From positions 7,591,178 to 7,655,177 of the forward strand of contig JAJKFL010000005.1 in the NCBI GenBank assembly GCA_021186555.1: a stretch of 64,000 nucleotides of DNA, in the 5' to 3' direction. Positions 31,635 to 41,911 of the stretch are shown here, in pieces. The number at the start of each line of letters is the position of its first letter. Within the stretch, counting starts at the first letter, position 1. Source of the DNA: Reticulitermes speratus (taxonomy: Eukaryota > Arthropoda > Insecta > Blattodea > Rhinotermitidae). A program made the position numbers and the translations under genes. The notes below the pieces were generated by a model. It had not been told where the DNA came from. It saw only the letters and a list, made by a program, of their open reading frames with translations, and searched no databases.

Positions 31635-31698
31635 AAATCATGATATAGGGAGCAAATTTGCACCTTATAATTTGTGCATTTGTTGGTGTTTTATCTTA

Positions 31699-33500
31699 AA
31701 GAATCATGTAGGCAAATATTTAAGGATTACAGAATCCTCACGGTCACTTCCTTGTATATATTTGAGGTGTTATGTTACATTAACCTTTAAAGGCCGGCAA
31801 TTTAAATACCCTGTACTGTCAGCGGACCGGAATTTTCTCTGGGGATTTAAACGTTTGTTGCAATGGTTAGGAAAATTTTGAATATCTTGAAGAATATTAA
31901 CGCTGGATCTGTGAAATAAATCGTATTTAATCAAGTGAAGCATAGAGAACACGGTAATGTATATCATAGTTTATTTATAAAATATTCTGATGCAAAATAA
32001 GAATAAACCACTTATCTAAGAGACAGAAATTTTAGTAATATGTTATGTTTCGTTCTCTTTAGCCTTAAATTCTGGCTCCTTTCTCCTGAATTCGTCCCCA
32101 CTTTCAAGGGAAAATATTTCTGTGAGGTTATTTTAACAACAGCGAAATGCTTTTCGTTGGTGTGATTTCTGTAAGGGTGTACTTACAAAGAGGTTTACAG
32201 TTTTACAACCATGAGGAATCTGACCTGCGAAAGGAAAAGTACGTTTCTCGGTATTCATACCAGTGGCCACACTCTTTCAGTGTTTGTCGCACAGTGCAGT
32301 GACCCTGTCGCTTGTGAAAATTATTTCTTGTGAGTACATAATCATGGCTCGCAGAAGGTATATTCGTGATGAAGATATTGAATCACAGCTGATGTGTGTT
32401 CGTGATTCGGATGACAACATATAATAAGGTATGTAATAATTTCTGTAACAAGTAACTTCCTTCTGACGACTCATCATATACTGCCTTTCTCGGGTGAGCT
32501 ATGTTTCATTCTTCCATCAAGTACGTAAGGGTAAATACAGCCGGAAGCTTTTAATTTTTTCGTATATTTCGACAAATATATTGTGAAAATGTATTGAAAA
32601 TTTTTCTGTGAGTACAAGCACGGGCTAGAACAGTGAATAAGTTATACGACTACCAGAAAGGAGATCAGGGTTCGGTTCCCGGAAAGTACATAAATGTTTC
32701 TATCGACTCGTATAAATCTTAACTCGATCCCACCGGCTTTTTAATCGATGGGTATCTGGGGCACATGAATGTACAGATGCTGGAGCATGAAGCTGAATAC
32801 GCTCTAAACAGTGTTGAATACATCATTTTATGGTATATTACCTCCGCGCCCCAATACGCCCCCTTGGTATGAGGCACAACTGTAAAATTACCTTCAAGTC
32901 TGTTGTATGTATACATAATATTTACACACGCTTATTGCCCCGCCAATATCGTATTTAATGCGAAAAGTTTACATATATATTTTTGGACAAAAATGTCCGT
33001 TTTGGCATTCATACCTACACATAACGATGGACAAATTTGTCCGTTTCGGCTCTTAAAGGTTAAAAAGTATAGAGCAGATATGATGCAAAATATAGATAAA
33101 TTGAATTGTATAGCAAGGTGCCAAACAATAAAAAACTCGGAGAGTTTTTTGATTTTCAAAAAAGACTTAAAATCCTTTTTACTGGAACACTCCTTTTATA
33201 CTATAAATGAGTTTGTTAGTTTTGATAAAATTGGATGGTGTAGGTAGAGTTTAAAAAATGTTAACATTTTGGGGTTTGATCAAAATACTTATGTTTTGGA
33301 CTTCATTGCTATATATGAGCCGTACATATTAGCCTATGTATCATTGTAATGTTTGTACTTATTCATTACTTTTATGATTTTAAGAAATGTAGGTAGTATG
33401 CTTGTAACTTTGTAGATTTATTTGTTAACTAAATTGCTGACTGACTTGTCGAAGAGTTACTATGTAGCAAACGGATGAAAATAAATACAATACAATACAA
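31699..33500 (+). pseudogene. eLINE-7 RT C-terminus and 3' end
   Basis: GKYLRITESSRSLPCIYLRC with frame damage (31711-31780). It is interrupted by a non-autonomous piggyBac (31784-33059) and continues KYRADMMQNIDKLNCIARCQ then IFKKDLKSFLLEHSFYTINE (33069-33240), the typical end of the RT ORF. The 3' UTR ends at about 33478-33500 with ATACA repeats (TACAATACAATACAA), the probable 3' tail. Confidence 0.8.
31784..33059 (+). mobile_element. Non-autonomous piggyBac element (1276 bp)
   Basis: Flanked by TTAA at 31780-31783 and 33060-33063, with ends CCTTTAAAGGCC and, inverted, CCTTTAAGAGCC. Subterminal repeats GGACAAAAATGTCCGTTT and GGACAAATTTGTCCGTTT lie at about 32983 and 33030. A 26-codon ORF at 32344-32424 (MARRRYIRDEDIESQLMC...) looks like the acidic N-terminus of a piggyBac transposase; the rest of the gene is gone. 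Confidence 0.8.
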
Positions 33501-34885
33501 CCATCCAGTGCTCAAGGAGTCTAGTACCACCAGTACTGAGTGGTCTTTGATGGAAGCGCTAAATCGTCTAATGGCCTTTCATTAAATGATATTCTGCAAG
33601 TCGGACACACGGTCCAACAGGACATGTATTCAATTGTGTTACGTTTCCGGACACATCAAATCTGCTTCACAGCGGACATTGCGAATATGTATCGGCAAAT
33701 TATTATACACCCACAGGATCAGGATGTACAGAGGATCCTATTGAGATCTTCACCAGAAAAGCCCATTCAGGAATTTAACCTCACCACAGTCACCTATGGG
33801 ACTGCGTCAGCACCATTTCTGGCAACACGTTGCCTAAAGAAACTGGCAGATGATAACCAGGAACTTCACCCACGGGCTGCACAGGTACTTCGCAATGATT
33901 TCTATGTTGACGATTTATTAAGTGGAACTTCAACTCTGGAAGAAGCAATCCAGGTACAAAAGGAAGTATCAACACTTCTACAAACCGCAGGTTTCACATT
34001 GAGGAAATGGGCATCTAATCATCCAACATTTTTGGACACCATTCCAGAAGGAAATCGAAAGACTCAGCATCTATTATCATTGGATAATGAAGATGGTGTC
34101 GCCACACTTGGGTTACTTTGGAACCCTAACACTGGCCAGCTTCAGGTTAAGGGCAGTAGCACTCACACTACCACATCAAATCATCCTGCAGTTACCAAAC
34201 ACAATGTCTTATCCATTGTTGCGTCCATTTTTGATCCCATTGGCCTAGTAAGTCCAATTATTTTCACCTACAAACTATTTCTACAAACCTTGTGGGAAGA
34301 CAAGCTACAATGGGATGAGTTACACCCTAATCACAATAGAAATGGAATCAATTATCTCAACAAATTCCTCAAATTGCATATATTACGATAACCAGAAGGG
34401 TTAGCTGTTCAGATGCCACAAACATACAATTACACGGCTTCTGTGACAGTAGTGAAAGGGCTTAAGGAGCTTGCCTCTACTTGCACTCAACAGGCTGTGA
34501 CAACCAAACCACCTGTGAACTGTTATATTTAACCTCAAAGGTCGCACCATTGAAGAAATTATCACTTCCAAAACTGGAACTCTGTGCAGCCTTATTACTC
34601 GCTAAATTGTACAAGAAAGCCACTGCTGCACTCAACCAAGACATCAATGAAACCATTTTGTGGACACTCATCCATCATCCTGAAATGGATTCAAGGACCG
34701 TGCAGTAAATGGAAGACATTTGTAGGCAACAGGGTTGCCACCATTCAAGAAGACATACATTCTGCAATCTGGAGACATGTGCCATCTCAATCCAATCCTG
34801 CAGACCTGATATCACGGGGAACTGACTCCGTAAACCTTTCATCATCTACAGAAGTCACAATCGTTTCATATTCCAACTATTATAA
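33501..34885 (+). pseudogene. BEL/Pao LTR retrotransposon pol fragment
   Basis: RT region opening in a decayed frame (KESSTTST) and then open at 33540-34391: FDGSAKSSNGLSLNDILQVG, FTADIANMYRQI (motif A), VTYGTASAPFLATRCL (motif B) and FYVDDLLSG (motif C YVDD intact). IVASIFDPIGLVSPI follows. After 34391 the frame breaks; RNase H-region pieces remain: KKLSLPKLELCAALLLAKLY and WRHVPSQSNPADLISRGTD. No LTRs, gag or integrase are attached. It abuts the 3' tail of eLINE-7. Confidence 0.88.
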
Positions 34886-34892
34886 CCACTAA

Positions 34893-35789
34893 TAATAGAT
34901 ATGCTCCAAAGGATATAGAGGTAACAAAGATGACAAAGTCGAGGATAGAAAACATGAGAAACAAAACCAAGAAAGAAAACAAGATAAAACAAAAATAATA
35001 ATAATGGGAGATAGCCATGCAAGAGGGATGGCAAAGGAATTGAAGTATAGGTTAAACGAAGAATTTGAAATACAGGGCATTATAAAACCTGGATCCACTT
35101 TGAAAAAACTGGTGAAAACGACCTATTCCGACTTAAAAACTCTAACTAAGAGAGATGTATGTATAGTATGGGGAGGTACTCATGATGTTGGGAGAAATGA
35201 GTCAAACTTAGGTATTCGTGCTCTGAAAGATTTTGTACGTACACATGAACATACCAATGTTATTGCGATAAATGTCCCACACAGATATGATTTAGTGCCT
35301 ACCTCATGCGTAAACAATGAAGTAAAAGCGTACAATAGAAATCTAGGAAAACAGGAAAAGGTACATAAAAATTTGTCAGTGGTAAATGTGGACTTAGATA
35401 GGGAACTATATACAAGGCATGGGTTACATTTAAACTTAAAAGGGAAGGAACAAACAGCAAATAAAGTGACCTCAGTGATAAAAGACTTGTTTCATGTAAA
35501 TAAGGCAATACCACTAGCAATGAAATGGAAAGAAGTTGAGGACAAGGATAGTGAACAAAGTGTTAATAAACAGATGCAGGGTGTCCAAGAAAACAAGGAG
35601 AGTTGTTGTGAAAAAAAGGTACTTCCACAAGAAAATGAAAATAGTGAGACTGGAGACAAAAAAAAAAAAAGAACTGAAGAGGTCCTAAAGCAACAAGAGA
35701 AAACTGGTGCACTATTGAAGAGACCTCGACGACTACCCTCAGGAAGAAACAAGGTACCGGTTACAAGACATGATGATTTTTTATGGTAG
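34893..35789 (+). pseudogene. eLINE-8 ORF1, SGNH/esterase, C-terminal 260+ aa intact
   Basis: Open frame without stops from about 34893 (no clear Met until 35004). The SGNH domain has IIIMGDSHARGMAKEL, WGGTHDVGRNE and LYTRHGLHLNLKGKEQ. The C-terminal linker is rich in Lys/Glu, and the frame ends KVPVTRHDDFLW* (35751-35789). The N-terminal coiled coil is missing, removed at the junction with the BEL fragment. The Trp codon is followed at once by TAG, and the -1 frame ATG at 35783 overlaps it. Confidence 0.85.
35777..35783 (+). promoter_or_regulatory. Putative -1 frameshift heptamer T TTT TTA (eLINE-8)
   Basis: Codons GAT TTT TTA TGG TAG at the ORF1 end. The -1 frame ATG (35783-35785) starts an ORF2 frame that soon enters inserted BEL/Pao sequence. 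Confidence 0.5.
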
Positions 35790-37101
35790 TATTAGTTATG
35801 TTTAGTATTAGTCATTAGTATTAGGTAGATCCAACTCAAGAGGGCAGCAGTGCACACTGTTCTCTCACGCGTGGCTATTGCTCTGCCTCCTGGCGGCGGC
35901 GTGGATAGCTGGGCATTGTGGCGTGTGCTTCCCGTGGGGCTAGGGGCGAGTAGAAGTGTGTAATGGTGTGTGGTGTTGAAGGTCTGTTTTAGTTGGCCCT
36001 CTCTGTGGCCATGTGATTTCTTGTGAGTTTTGTATAACTATTTCAAGGCAACCGTGTCTTGCCACTGTGTTTGTAATCTGTGATAGAGATTCAGAGTCAT
36101 TGTGATCAATCCTCTCATTGTAAGTATTGTTATGCTCACACGTATCTGATGGAGGTGAACACGACCTGTGTGCAGTTCATTGACTTATTGGTCCTCCGAT
36201 TGGTGTTATTACTTAGTGTTATTGAACAATTTGGTCCCAATGGGCTCAGATGCAAGAGTGTTAGAATACATAAGACCGTGGAACGTGGATGCATGTGTTG
36301 AAGCTATCCGGCAGACATCTTGTGACGCCAAGGCGAGCCACAGTAGAGTGCAAGAGTGTAATAAGGTAAGCTAGTCACATCTCATTTCCCACTCTTCCTC
36401 TTCCCTGAGCCATGGATGGAAATAGAAGGAAGCTACTGATAAGAAAACGGGGAATTGCCAAATCCAAGTTAACATCTATAAAAAGGTACGTTGACGCTCC
36501 AGACAGCAACGTGGACATATACAGCATCAAGGTGAGGCTCGAAGCCTTACAACAAGCCTGGGATGAGTACAATGTAGTCCAGGATGAACTTGAGATTAAA
36601 GACGAAGATCAAGGAGAATATCACGCAGATGACAGGGAATCCTTCTCTGAGAGTTATTATGAGTTAAATGCAAGAATGGCAAGGCTACTAGATACTACCA
36701 GTGTTAAGGCAGAACCTCTAGCCAGTAATCCATCATCAGGTTCCGTACAGGCCAGCAGTAACCTGCAGTTACCGCCAATTAAATTACCTGTGTTCAGTGA
36801 TAAACCAACTGAGTTCAAACATTTCTTTGACACATTTAACTCCCTGGTGGTGAAAAATGAAACACTAGATGATATTCAAGGCCATGTGATTTCTTGTGAG
36901 TTTTGTATAACTATTTCAAGGCAACCGTGTCTTGCCACTGTGTTTGTAATCTGTGATAGAGATTCATAGTCATTGTGATCAATCCTCTCATTGTATGTAT
37001 TGTTATGCTCACGCATATCCGATGGAGGTGAACACGACCTGTGAGCAGTTCATTGACTTATTGGTCCTCCGATTGGTGTTATTACTTAGTGTTATTGAAC
37101 A
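35790..37101 (+). mobile_element. Internally deleted BEL/Pao-type LTR element
   Basis: Direct repeats of about 222 bp, 36007-36228 and 36880-37101, near identical and both ending TTATTGAACA, are read as LTR 3' parts. The second repeat has no 5' part and is fused directly to gag, so an internal deletion removed pol and the LTR start. The left LTR begins somewhere in 35790-35900. The sequence just after 36228 (TTTGGTCCCAATGGGC) is where the primer site and leader would lie. A 165-bp segment of LINE sequence is repeated on both sides (35619-35785 and 37102-37262). Confidence 0.7.
36412..36879 (+). pseudogene. BEL/Pao gag N-terminal part
   Basis: 156 codons from MDGNRRKLLIRKRGIAKSKL to LDDIQ. 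It includes LPPIKLPVFSDKPTEFKHFF and DTFNSLVVKNETL, the conserved start of the BEL/Pao gag capsid-like region. It is truncated by direct fusion to the second LTR fragment. No later gag, protease or pol is present here. Confidence 0.85.
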
Positions 37102-37455
37102 GGTACTTCCACAAGAAAATGAAAATAGTGAGACTGGAGACAAAAAAAAAGAACTGAAGAGGTCCTAAAGCAACAAGAGAAAACTGGTGCACTATTGAAG
37201 AGACCTCAACGACTACCCTCAAGAAGAAACAAGGTACCGGTTACAAGACATGATGATGTTTTATGGTAAAGAATTTAATGGCAGACAAATCTAGTCAAGT
37301 GAACAGTGAAGATGATAATCAACTAGGAAAATCTGATATAAAAGTGCATAATACATCTCCTAGTAATGTACTTACTGATTTTAATATAGCCCCTTTAACT
37401 AGTATTAATGTCATACCATTGGCATACACAATTAATAATATTATCAATTAATATC
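37102..37455 (+). pseudogene. eLINE-9 ORF1 end and ORF2 start
   Basis: Repeats the last ~165 bp of the eLINE-8 ORF1 almost exactly, ending VTRHDDVLW*. The heptamer is damaged (GTT TTA instead of TTT TTA). ORF2 starts with ATG at 37263 overlapping the TGG TAA, reads MVKNLMADKSSQVNSEDDNQ, and runs to 37451. It may be the true continuation of eLINE-8 past the BEL insertion. Confidence 0.75.
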
Positions 37456-37975
37456 AATTAATATTAATATTAATAACAATATACTCGAAGGGAGATGGAA
37501 TATCCAACGCAATCCTGCAAATACCAAACGATATACCAAACTGAGAGTGTATAAAACACGTACCACATCAACACGGAATATTCCATCAAGATACTATTCC
37601 AGCTCCAAACGCAACTACAGCATATCCACAACTTTATACGCCCAGCGACTCAACACCTCACCACAACACCAACGAATAGTGTAGTGATAAACTCTACTTA
37701 CCAACGCCAACTCCCAGCCACATTTCTACATCCCATACGTCCACAGCATATAACAACCAGCAACAACACAGTGCATTCCGGAGTGATTACAAAGTGCAAA
37801 GTGCCTGAACTAACCATTACCACATGAAGTGACAAAAATGAAGCAAGCTCCACGACCGTAACCCCTGATGATGGTCCACCCGGGACCGAAACACGTGTAG
37901 GGTTTAGTGACATAAGAATATTAATAAACTTAGTGCAATAATTGTTGGTCATAGTAATAAATAACATTATAATGT
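37456..37975 (+). mobile_element. Hammerhead-bearing unit, different subfamily
   Basis: Noncoding insertion between the ORF2 N-terminus and endonuclease of eLINE-9. It carries a complete hammerhead core (37859-37906) and a tail TTGTTGGTC ... AATGTTGCACGGTGAAAAC. It is not palindromic. Exact ends and TSD are unclear in the AT-rich flanks. Confidence 0.65.
37859..37906 (+). ncRNA. Hammerhead ribozyme core
   Basis: CTGATGA from 37865, stem II GGTCC/GGACC, GAAA, stem III palindrome ACACGTGT, A17, and stem I AACCC/GGGTT. The best formed of the cores here: all conserved positions present and five pairs in stem I. Confidence 0.82.
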
Positions 37976-38221
37976 TGCACGGTGAAAACAAAGTCAAATT
38001 TAATAATAACCTTTTTAAGGTCTTTCACCAAAACATAAGAGGCTTAAAGAATAAGATACCACAATTATTAGATTCAGTCTATTCCATACTTCCTCATATC
38101 CTTTGTATAACTGAGCATCATATGAAAGAGTTTGAAATAAACATGGTATCATTGGGACATTATAAACTTGCAGCAAAATTCTGTAGACAGTATTATAAAA
38201 ATGTAGGTACCAGTATTTACT
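37976..38221 (+). pseudogene. eLINE-9 endonuclease fragment
   Basis: FNNNLFKVFHQNIRGLKNKI, then HILCITEHHMKEF and YKLAAKFCRQY, the N-terminal part of the APE-like endonuclease. It stops at TGA 38221-38223. Nothing further of this copy is seen. Confidence 0.8.
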
Positions 38222-38223
38222 GA

Positions 38224-39040
38224 CATTTCAGTGGAACCTGCTACTTCAATCTTCAGTGTGCCACCACAGTTAATGATGATACACCTTGTGGCATATGATG
38301 TAACACCATTTCCTGTTATCTCCAACCCCTCCATCTAGCTTTCTCCTACATCCATGCTCTGATCAAGTTGAAACAACACCCTTGTACCATAAATTCTTCC
38401 ATCAACATCTATCAAAAACTGGTCTTGACCTGGGTCTTTCAAAATTATGTTCCTGTGAGGACTTACAGTGCGGTGGGTCCTTCCATGGCTGTCAGTGATG
38501 AAAGCTTGTTAAGTTTAATTCATTGTATTCTCATTGTGCCATGCAAGTTACCACTATATTTATTTATTTGTGTCTGAGGCATGGAGTGTGAGTCACCAGC
38601 TGATAAAATGGGGCATTCAGTCTTCAGAGTACACCAGTGTACAACAATAAGTGTTTATTCATTTCTTGCTTATATAGTTACTCAGTAATAAATTTTATAT
38701 ATGTGTTAATTGACTCTGTTGTGGAACTGCGAGTGCTGCTCATCACTCTCATCATCTTTCAGTTCCCTATGGTAAATTTCAAATTGGGCATAAATCGAAA
38801 AATCAGGGGTACATCAGGATAGGGTTCTTATACCCTGATAATGGAAGCAGCAGATTCCTCCAAAACATCGGCGAATTTTTTCCACACTCTAGGGAAACAC
38901 ATCCCACAAGGCAGTACTCTTCTATACTTTAGTACTATCTTGACAGAAGATGGTAATGCACTCTTGTTTATGACTACTTTTCTGACAGCATTTCTAACCT
39001 ACTTATTTCTTGTACATTTGAGGACACCAAAATATAAATA
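38224..39040. other. No gene recognised
   Basis: Unique-looking sequence with short open stretches only. I see no known domain, tRNA or inverted repeat. Confidence 0.4.
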
Positions 39041-39215
39041 CAGTAGAACCCGGATAAGAAGCCCCCGCATAAGAAGTTTTCCCCTGTAAGAAGTCTGATT
39101 TTTAAAGTCCCGAAATCCTATTGCTTTTAATAAGCTTCCCTCTTAATAAGTCTTCCCGCTTAAGGAGTCCCTAATCCTCCGGTCCCTTGAAAGACTTCTT
39201 AACAGGGTTCTACTG
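39041..39215. mobile_element. pogo/Tigger-like MITE (175 bp)
   Basis: Inverted ends CAGTAGAACCC with TAAGAAG just inside both ends; TA at 39039-39040 and 39216-39217. No ORF. A related single end is read on the minus strand at about 42663 (CAGTAGAATCCGGATTG). Confidence 0.8.
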
Positions 39216-39217
39216 TA

Positions 39218-40578
39218 CCTCAAAGCTTAACAATATTAATGTAATATTCCTGAGGAAGACCAAGAAATAGGACCTACAATCTATAATGTAATGTTTGGAA
39301 AATAAAAACGTTTCCTTTGAACGTGTTTTCCCAGATATGCTGTTACAATAACTGTGGATTTATAACACATGATTAATGTCATGTTATTAAGATCTTGACA
39401 ATCTCTTGCACAGCTATATGTACATGCAACTATATACCTGAACCTTTAACTTCATGGTTCATCTATCTTACCAATTTTACCAGCAGCTCTGGTGACAACT
39501 ACAGCAAGTAAACAAATCCAATCCTACCTTATATACATATTCCAATCTTGAAACTTGTCACACAGCGGGTTCCCACACAGCATTAGACCCTCTGCCCAAT
39601 TGACAGATGTCTGGTATCTAGACAGAAACCACAGAATACTAAGATATATACACCTCCTTAGTCTTCAACAAACTCCAACATACTTCAAAAAACATTTCTC
39701 TAGCCATCATACTGTGTCTAAAATTAAACAAATGAAACATGCCTTTTGATACAGAAATGCATTGGGTAACAGATTCATGGTTTCAATTTAAATGACTAAA
39801 GAGTGCAATTTCTTTGCAAAAAATGAATAAATATATCGAACAAAAAATAAATAAACAGTAAACCAAAATAAAAATAAAAAGAGTGAAGATGTACATATCT
39901 TATAGTAATGGTCAACAGTACAATCATGGCAATGGTGCAACATGACATACTCATAGATAGAACAAAGACAGAATTCACAGGACTCAGTCTAGTGGTGGCC
40001 TTTTTTTTTTGTGATATTCAGACGGTTAGAAGAGTTTATTATTATTAACATTTATTATAAAGTGGCAGGCTCCTGTGAACAAAATAATGAACCTGGTGGT
40101 TCTCTAATAGAACTCTGCTCCATTAAGTTAGAGTAATAAATGCTTCTAGCTCTATAAATTTCAACAGGTTCTCATGCTGGGAACCAGTGTAAACACAATT
40201 TTTCCTTTTAGAGTTACAAATCTTGCAACTTAACAGAGATGCACATGCACACAATACTTAAAATGCAGAAAAATTGCACGGAGGCCCATTTGTCAGTTCG
40301 TTACATTAATTAATTTTTCAATATCCCATTAAACAAGAATTTGTCATTCTTAATATATTACAGCAGCTTTTAAATGCCTTTTCTGTGTGTCCTAATTTTT
40401 AGTGCAAGCATGCAAATATTAAACAAAATTTCCTAAAATTAACTACAAAACAGCACATTTCTTGGTTTATTTTATATTCTCAATATTGCACATTATTACA
40501 AAATCCCCCATTTCAGGTTTGCTATGGGGACAATATTCCTGTACCTTAATTGAACAAAAATCTTAAATGGTAGATATA
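39218..40578. other. AT-rich intergenic or intronic sequence
   Basis: No coding, RNA or repeat feature recognised beyond A/T-rich runs. Confidence 0.4.
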
Positions 40579-40580
40579 TA

Positions 40581-41909
40581 CAGGGTGGGCGAGAAGTCAC
40601 CGTAAACCAACCAGTATGCAAACATAATCAATCATAATTAATTTGAATCACTTACGTAAGTCTTGGTTACATGTCCAGTGACTCCGTATGTGCACCTTGA
40701 TGCTGGACACACAAACGGATGCGCCTCTATGTCCTCTGTGACATACATCGGAGCATTTTTCGAGTAATTGTGCGAAAGGCTTCTTCCACAGCTCTGCACA
40801 AATCTTCGTTGGTGTTGTAGCGACACGCAACCACTCTTCCCTTGATAATACCCCACAACGAATTGTCTGGGGTGGTAAGCTCAGGACTACGTGGTGGCCA
40901 TGGCAATGGTGCCAGAGATGTTGGTGAGCCACGGCCAATCCAGCGGCCTGGAAAATGTTCGTTCAAAACATCGCTCACAGAAAGAGCGAAGTGTGCGGGT
41001 GCCCCATCGTGCTGCAGCCACACGTCATCCACGAGTCCTCTGTCTCTGAGCTGAGGTATGAGCCACGTCTCCAACATTGCCGAATAAGATGCCGCATTCA
41101 CCGGTCCATCGAAAAAGTAAGGTCCAATCAGATAATCTGATGTCATACCCGCCCATATCATTACATGCGGTAGATTATGTTCCAGCTCCTGCGTGAAATT
41201 GGGATTCTCCTTTGACCAGAACACCACATTTCTGCTGCGCGCACTGCGATGGCACATTCATCACTGAAAAGAACCTTTGATCGGGATACGGCATTTGAGA
41301 ATGTGTCCAGCAGAGCACGGCATGATTCACAGCGCCGATCCATCTCGGCATCCGACAGTTCATTCATGAAAGTTGGGCGATAAGGCCTCACATTCAAGTC
41401 TTTCTTCATGTAGTCTCGCATTGTTGACCATGGCACACCAAGCTCGGACGATCATTTCCGTGTCGACTTCATTGGGGAGCGTTCAATGGAAGCGGCAACC
41501 ACTGCACATTTCCAAGCGCGTTGTCTTTCTCCCACTCCGCGGCCTGTCTTTAACACTTCCAAAAGCGAACGCTCGTTTTTCCCAATCCAGTAGTGTCGCT
41601 CTTCGTGGTGGAGCCTTCTTAAACCATTCCCGGAACGCAGCCATCACTTGGGAACATGGTTTGTCCCGTGTGCTCTCTCTCATGCACCCACACACTTGCC
41701 ACCAAGTGCTCCTCGATAGAGTAACTGCTTGTGTCAGCCATGCCGAAAACACAACTAAATTCTCTGGCTGCGGCAAATCACATATGCACCATCTTGGACA
41801 CTGTTGCCAAACTACCATTTTACATTGTAGTGCGTGCTGTGCTGCGTAAACTTAAATTGAGTCTGAGGTGCGTATTGTCTGGGTGTACGGTGACTTCTCG
41901 CCCACCCTG
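40581..41909 (-). mobile_element. Tc1/mariner-like element with 24-bp perfect TIRs
   Basis: Perfect inverted repeats at 40581-40604 and 41886-41909 (ends CAGGGTGGGCGAGAAGTC), TA at 40579-40580 and 41910-41911, total 1329 bp. It encodes one damaged transposase on the minus strand and is a different family from the element at 16565. Confidence 0.92.
40667..41818 (-). pseudogene. Mariner-like transposase, frame-damaged
   Basis: Minus strand. The HTH region lies at about 41818-41483 (KAPPRRATLLDWEKRAFAFG, KDRPRSGRKTTRL). After frame changes come LGVPWSTMRDYMKKDLNVRP and VLFSDECAI (first Asp), a one-base shift near 41240, and NVVFWSKENPNFTQELEHNL. VWLQHDGAPAH (second Asp) and WPPRSPELTTPDNSLWG (third Asp) follow. 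Spacing between the last two Asp is about 46 residues, longer than DD34D mariners. About three frame changes separate it from an open frame. Confidence 0.85.
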
Positions 41910-41911
41910 TA

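Larger units (their letters stand above)
30657..31698 (+). mobile_element. Palindromic hammerhead-bearing unit with 12-bp TSD
   Basis: Flanked by AAGAATCATGTA at 30645-30656 and 31699-31710. The RT coding sequence rejoins across it. The plus-oriented right unit and the inverted left unit both run through a hammerhead core to the tail TTGTTGGTGTTTTATCTTA. The left arm extends further to AATGCACGGTGAATTAAAAC (read on minus). An AT-rich microsatellite and a poly-C run lie in the middle (about 31096-31180). Same family as 1836-2506, but here the left arm is longer. Confidence 0.8.

Noticed and set aside
32640-32700. B-box-like GGTTCGGTTCCCGG inside the non-autonomous piggyBac.
   Set aside because: Isolated motif; no tRNA fold.
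33501-37101. One continuous BEL/Pao provirus covering pol (33501) and gag/LTR (35790).
   Set aside because: pol precedes gag and an eLINE ORF1 separates them; they are two remnants.
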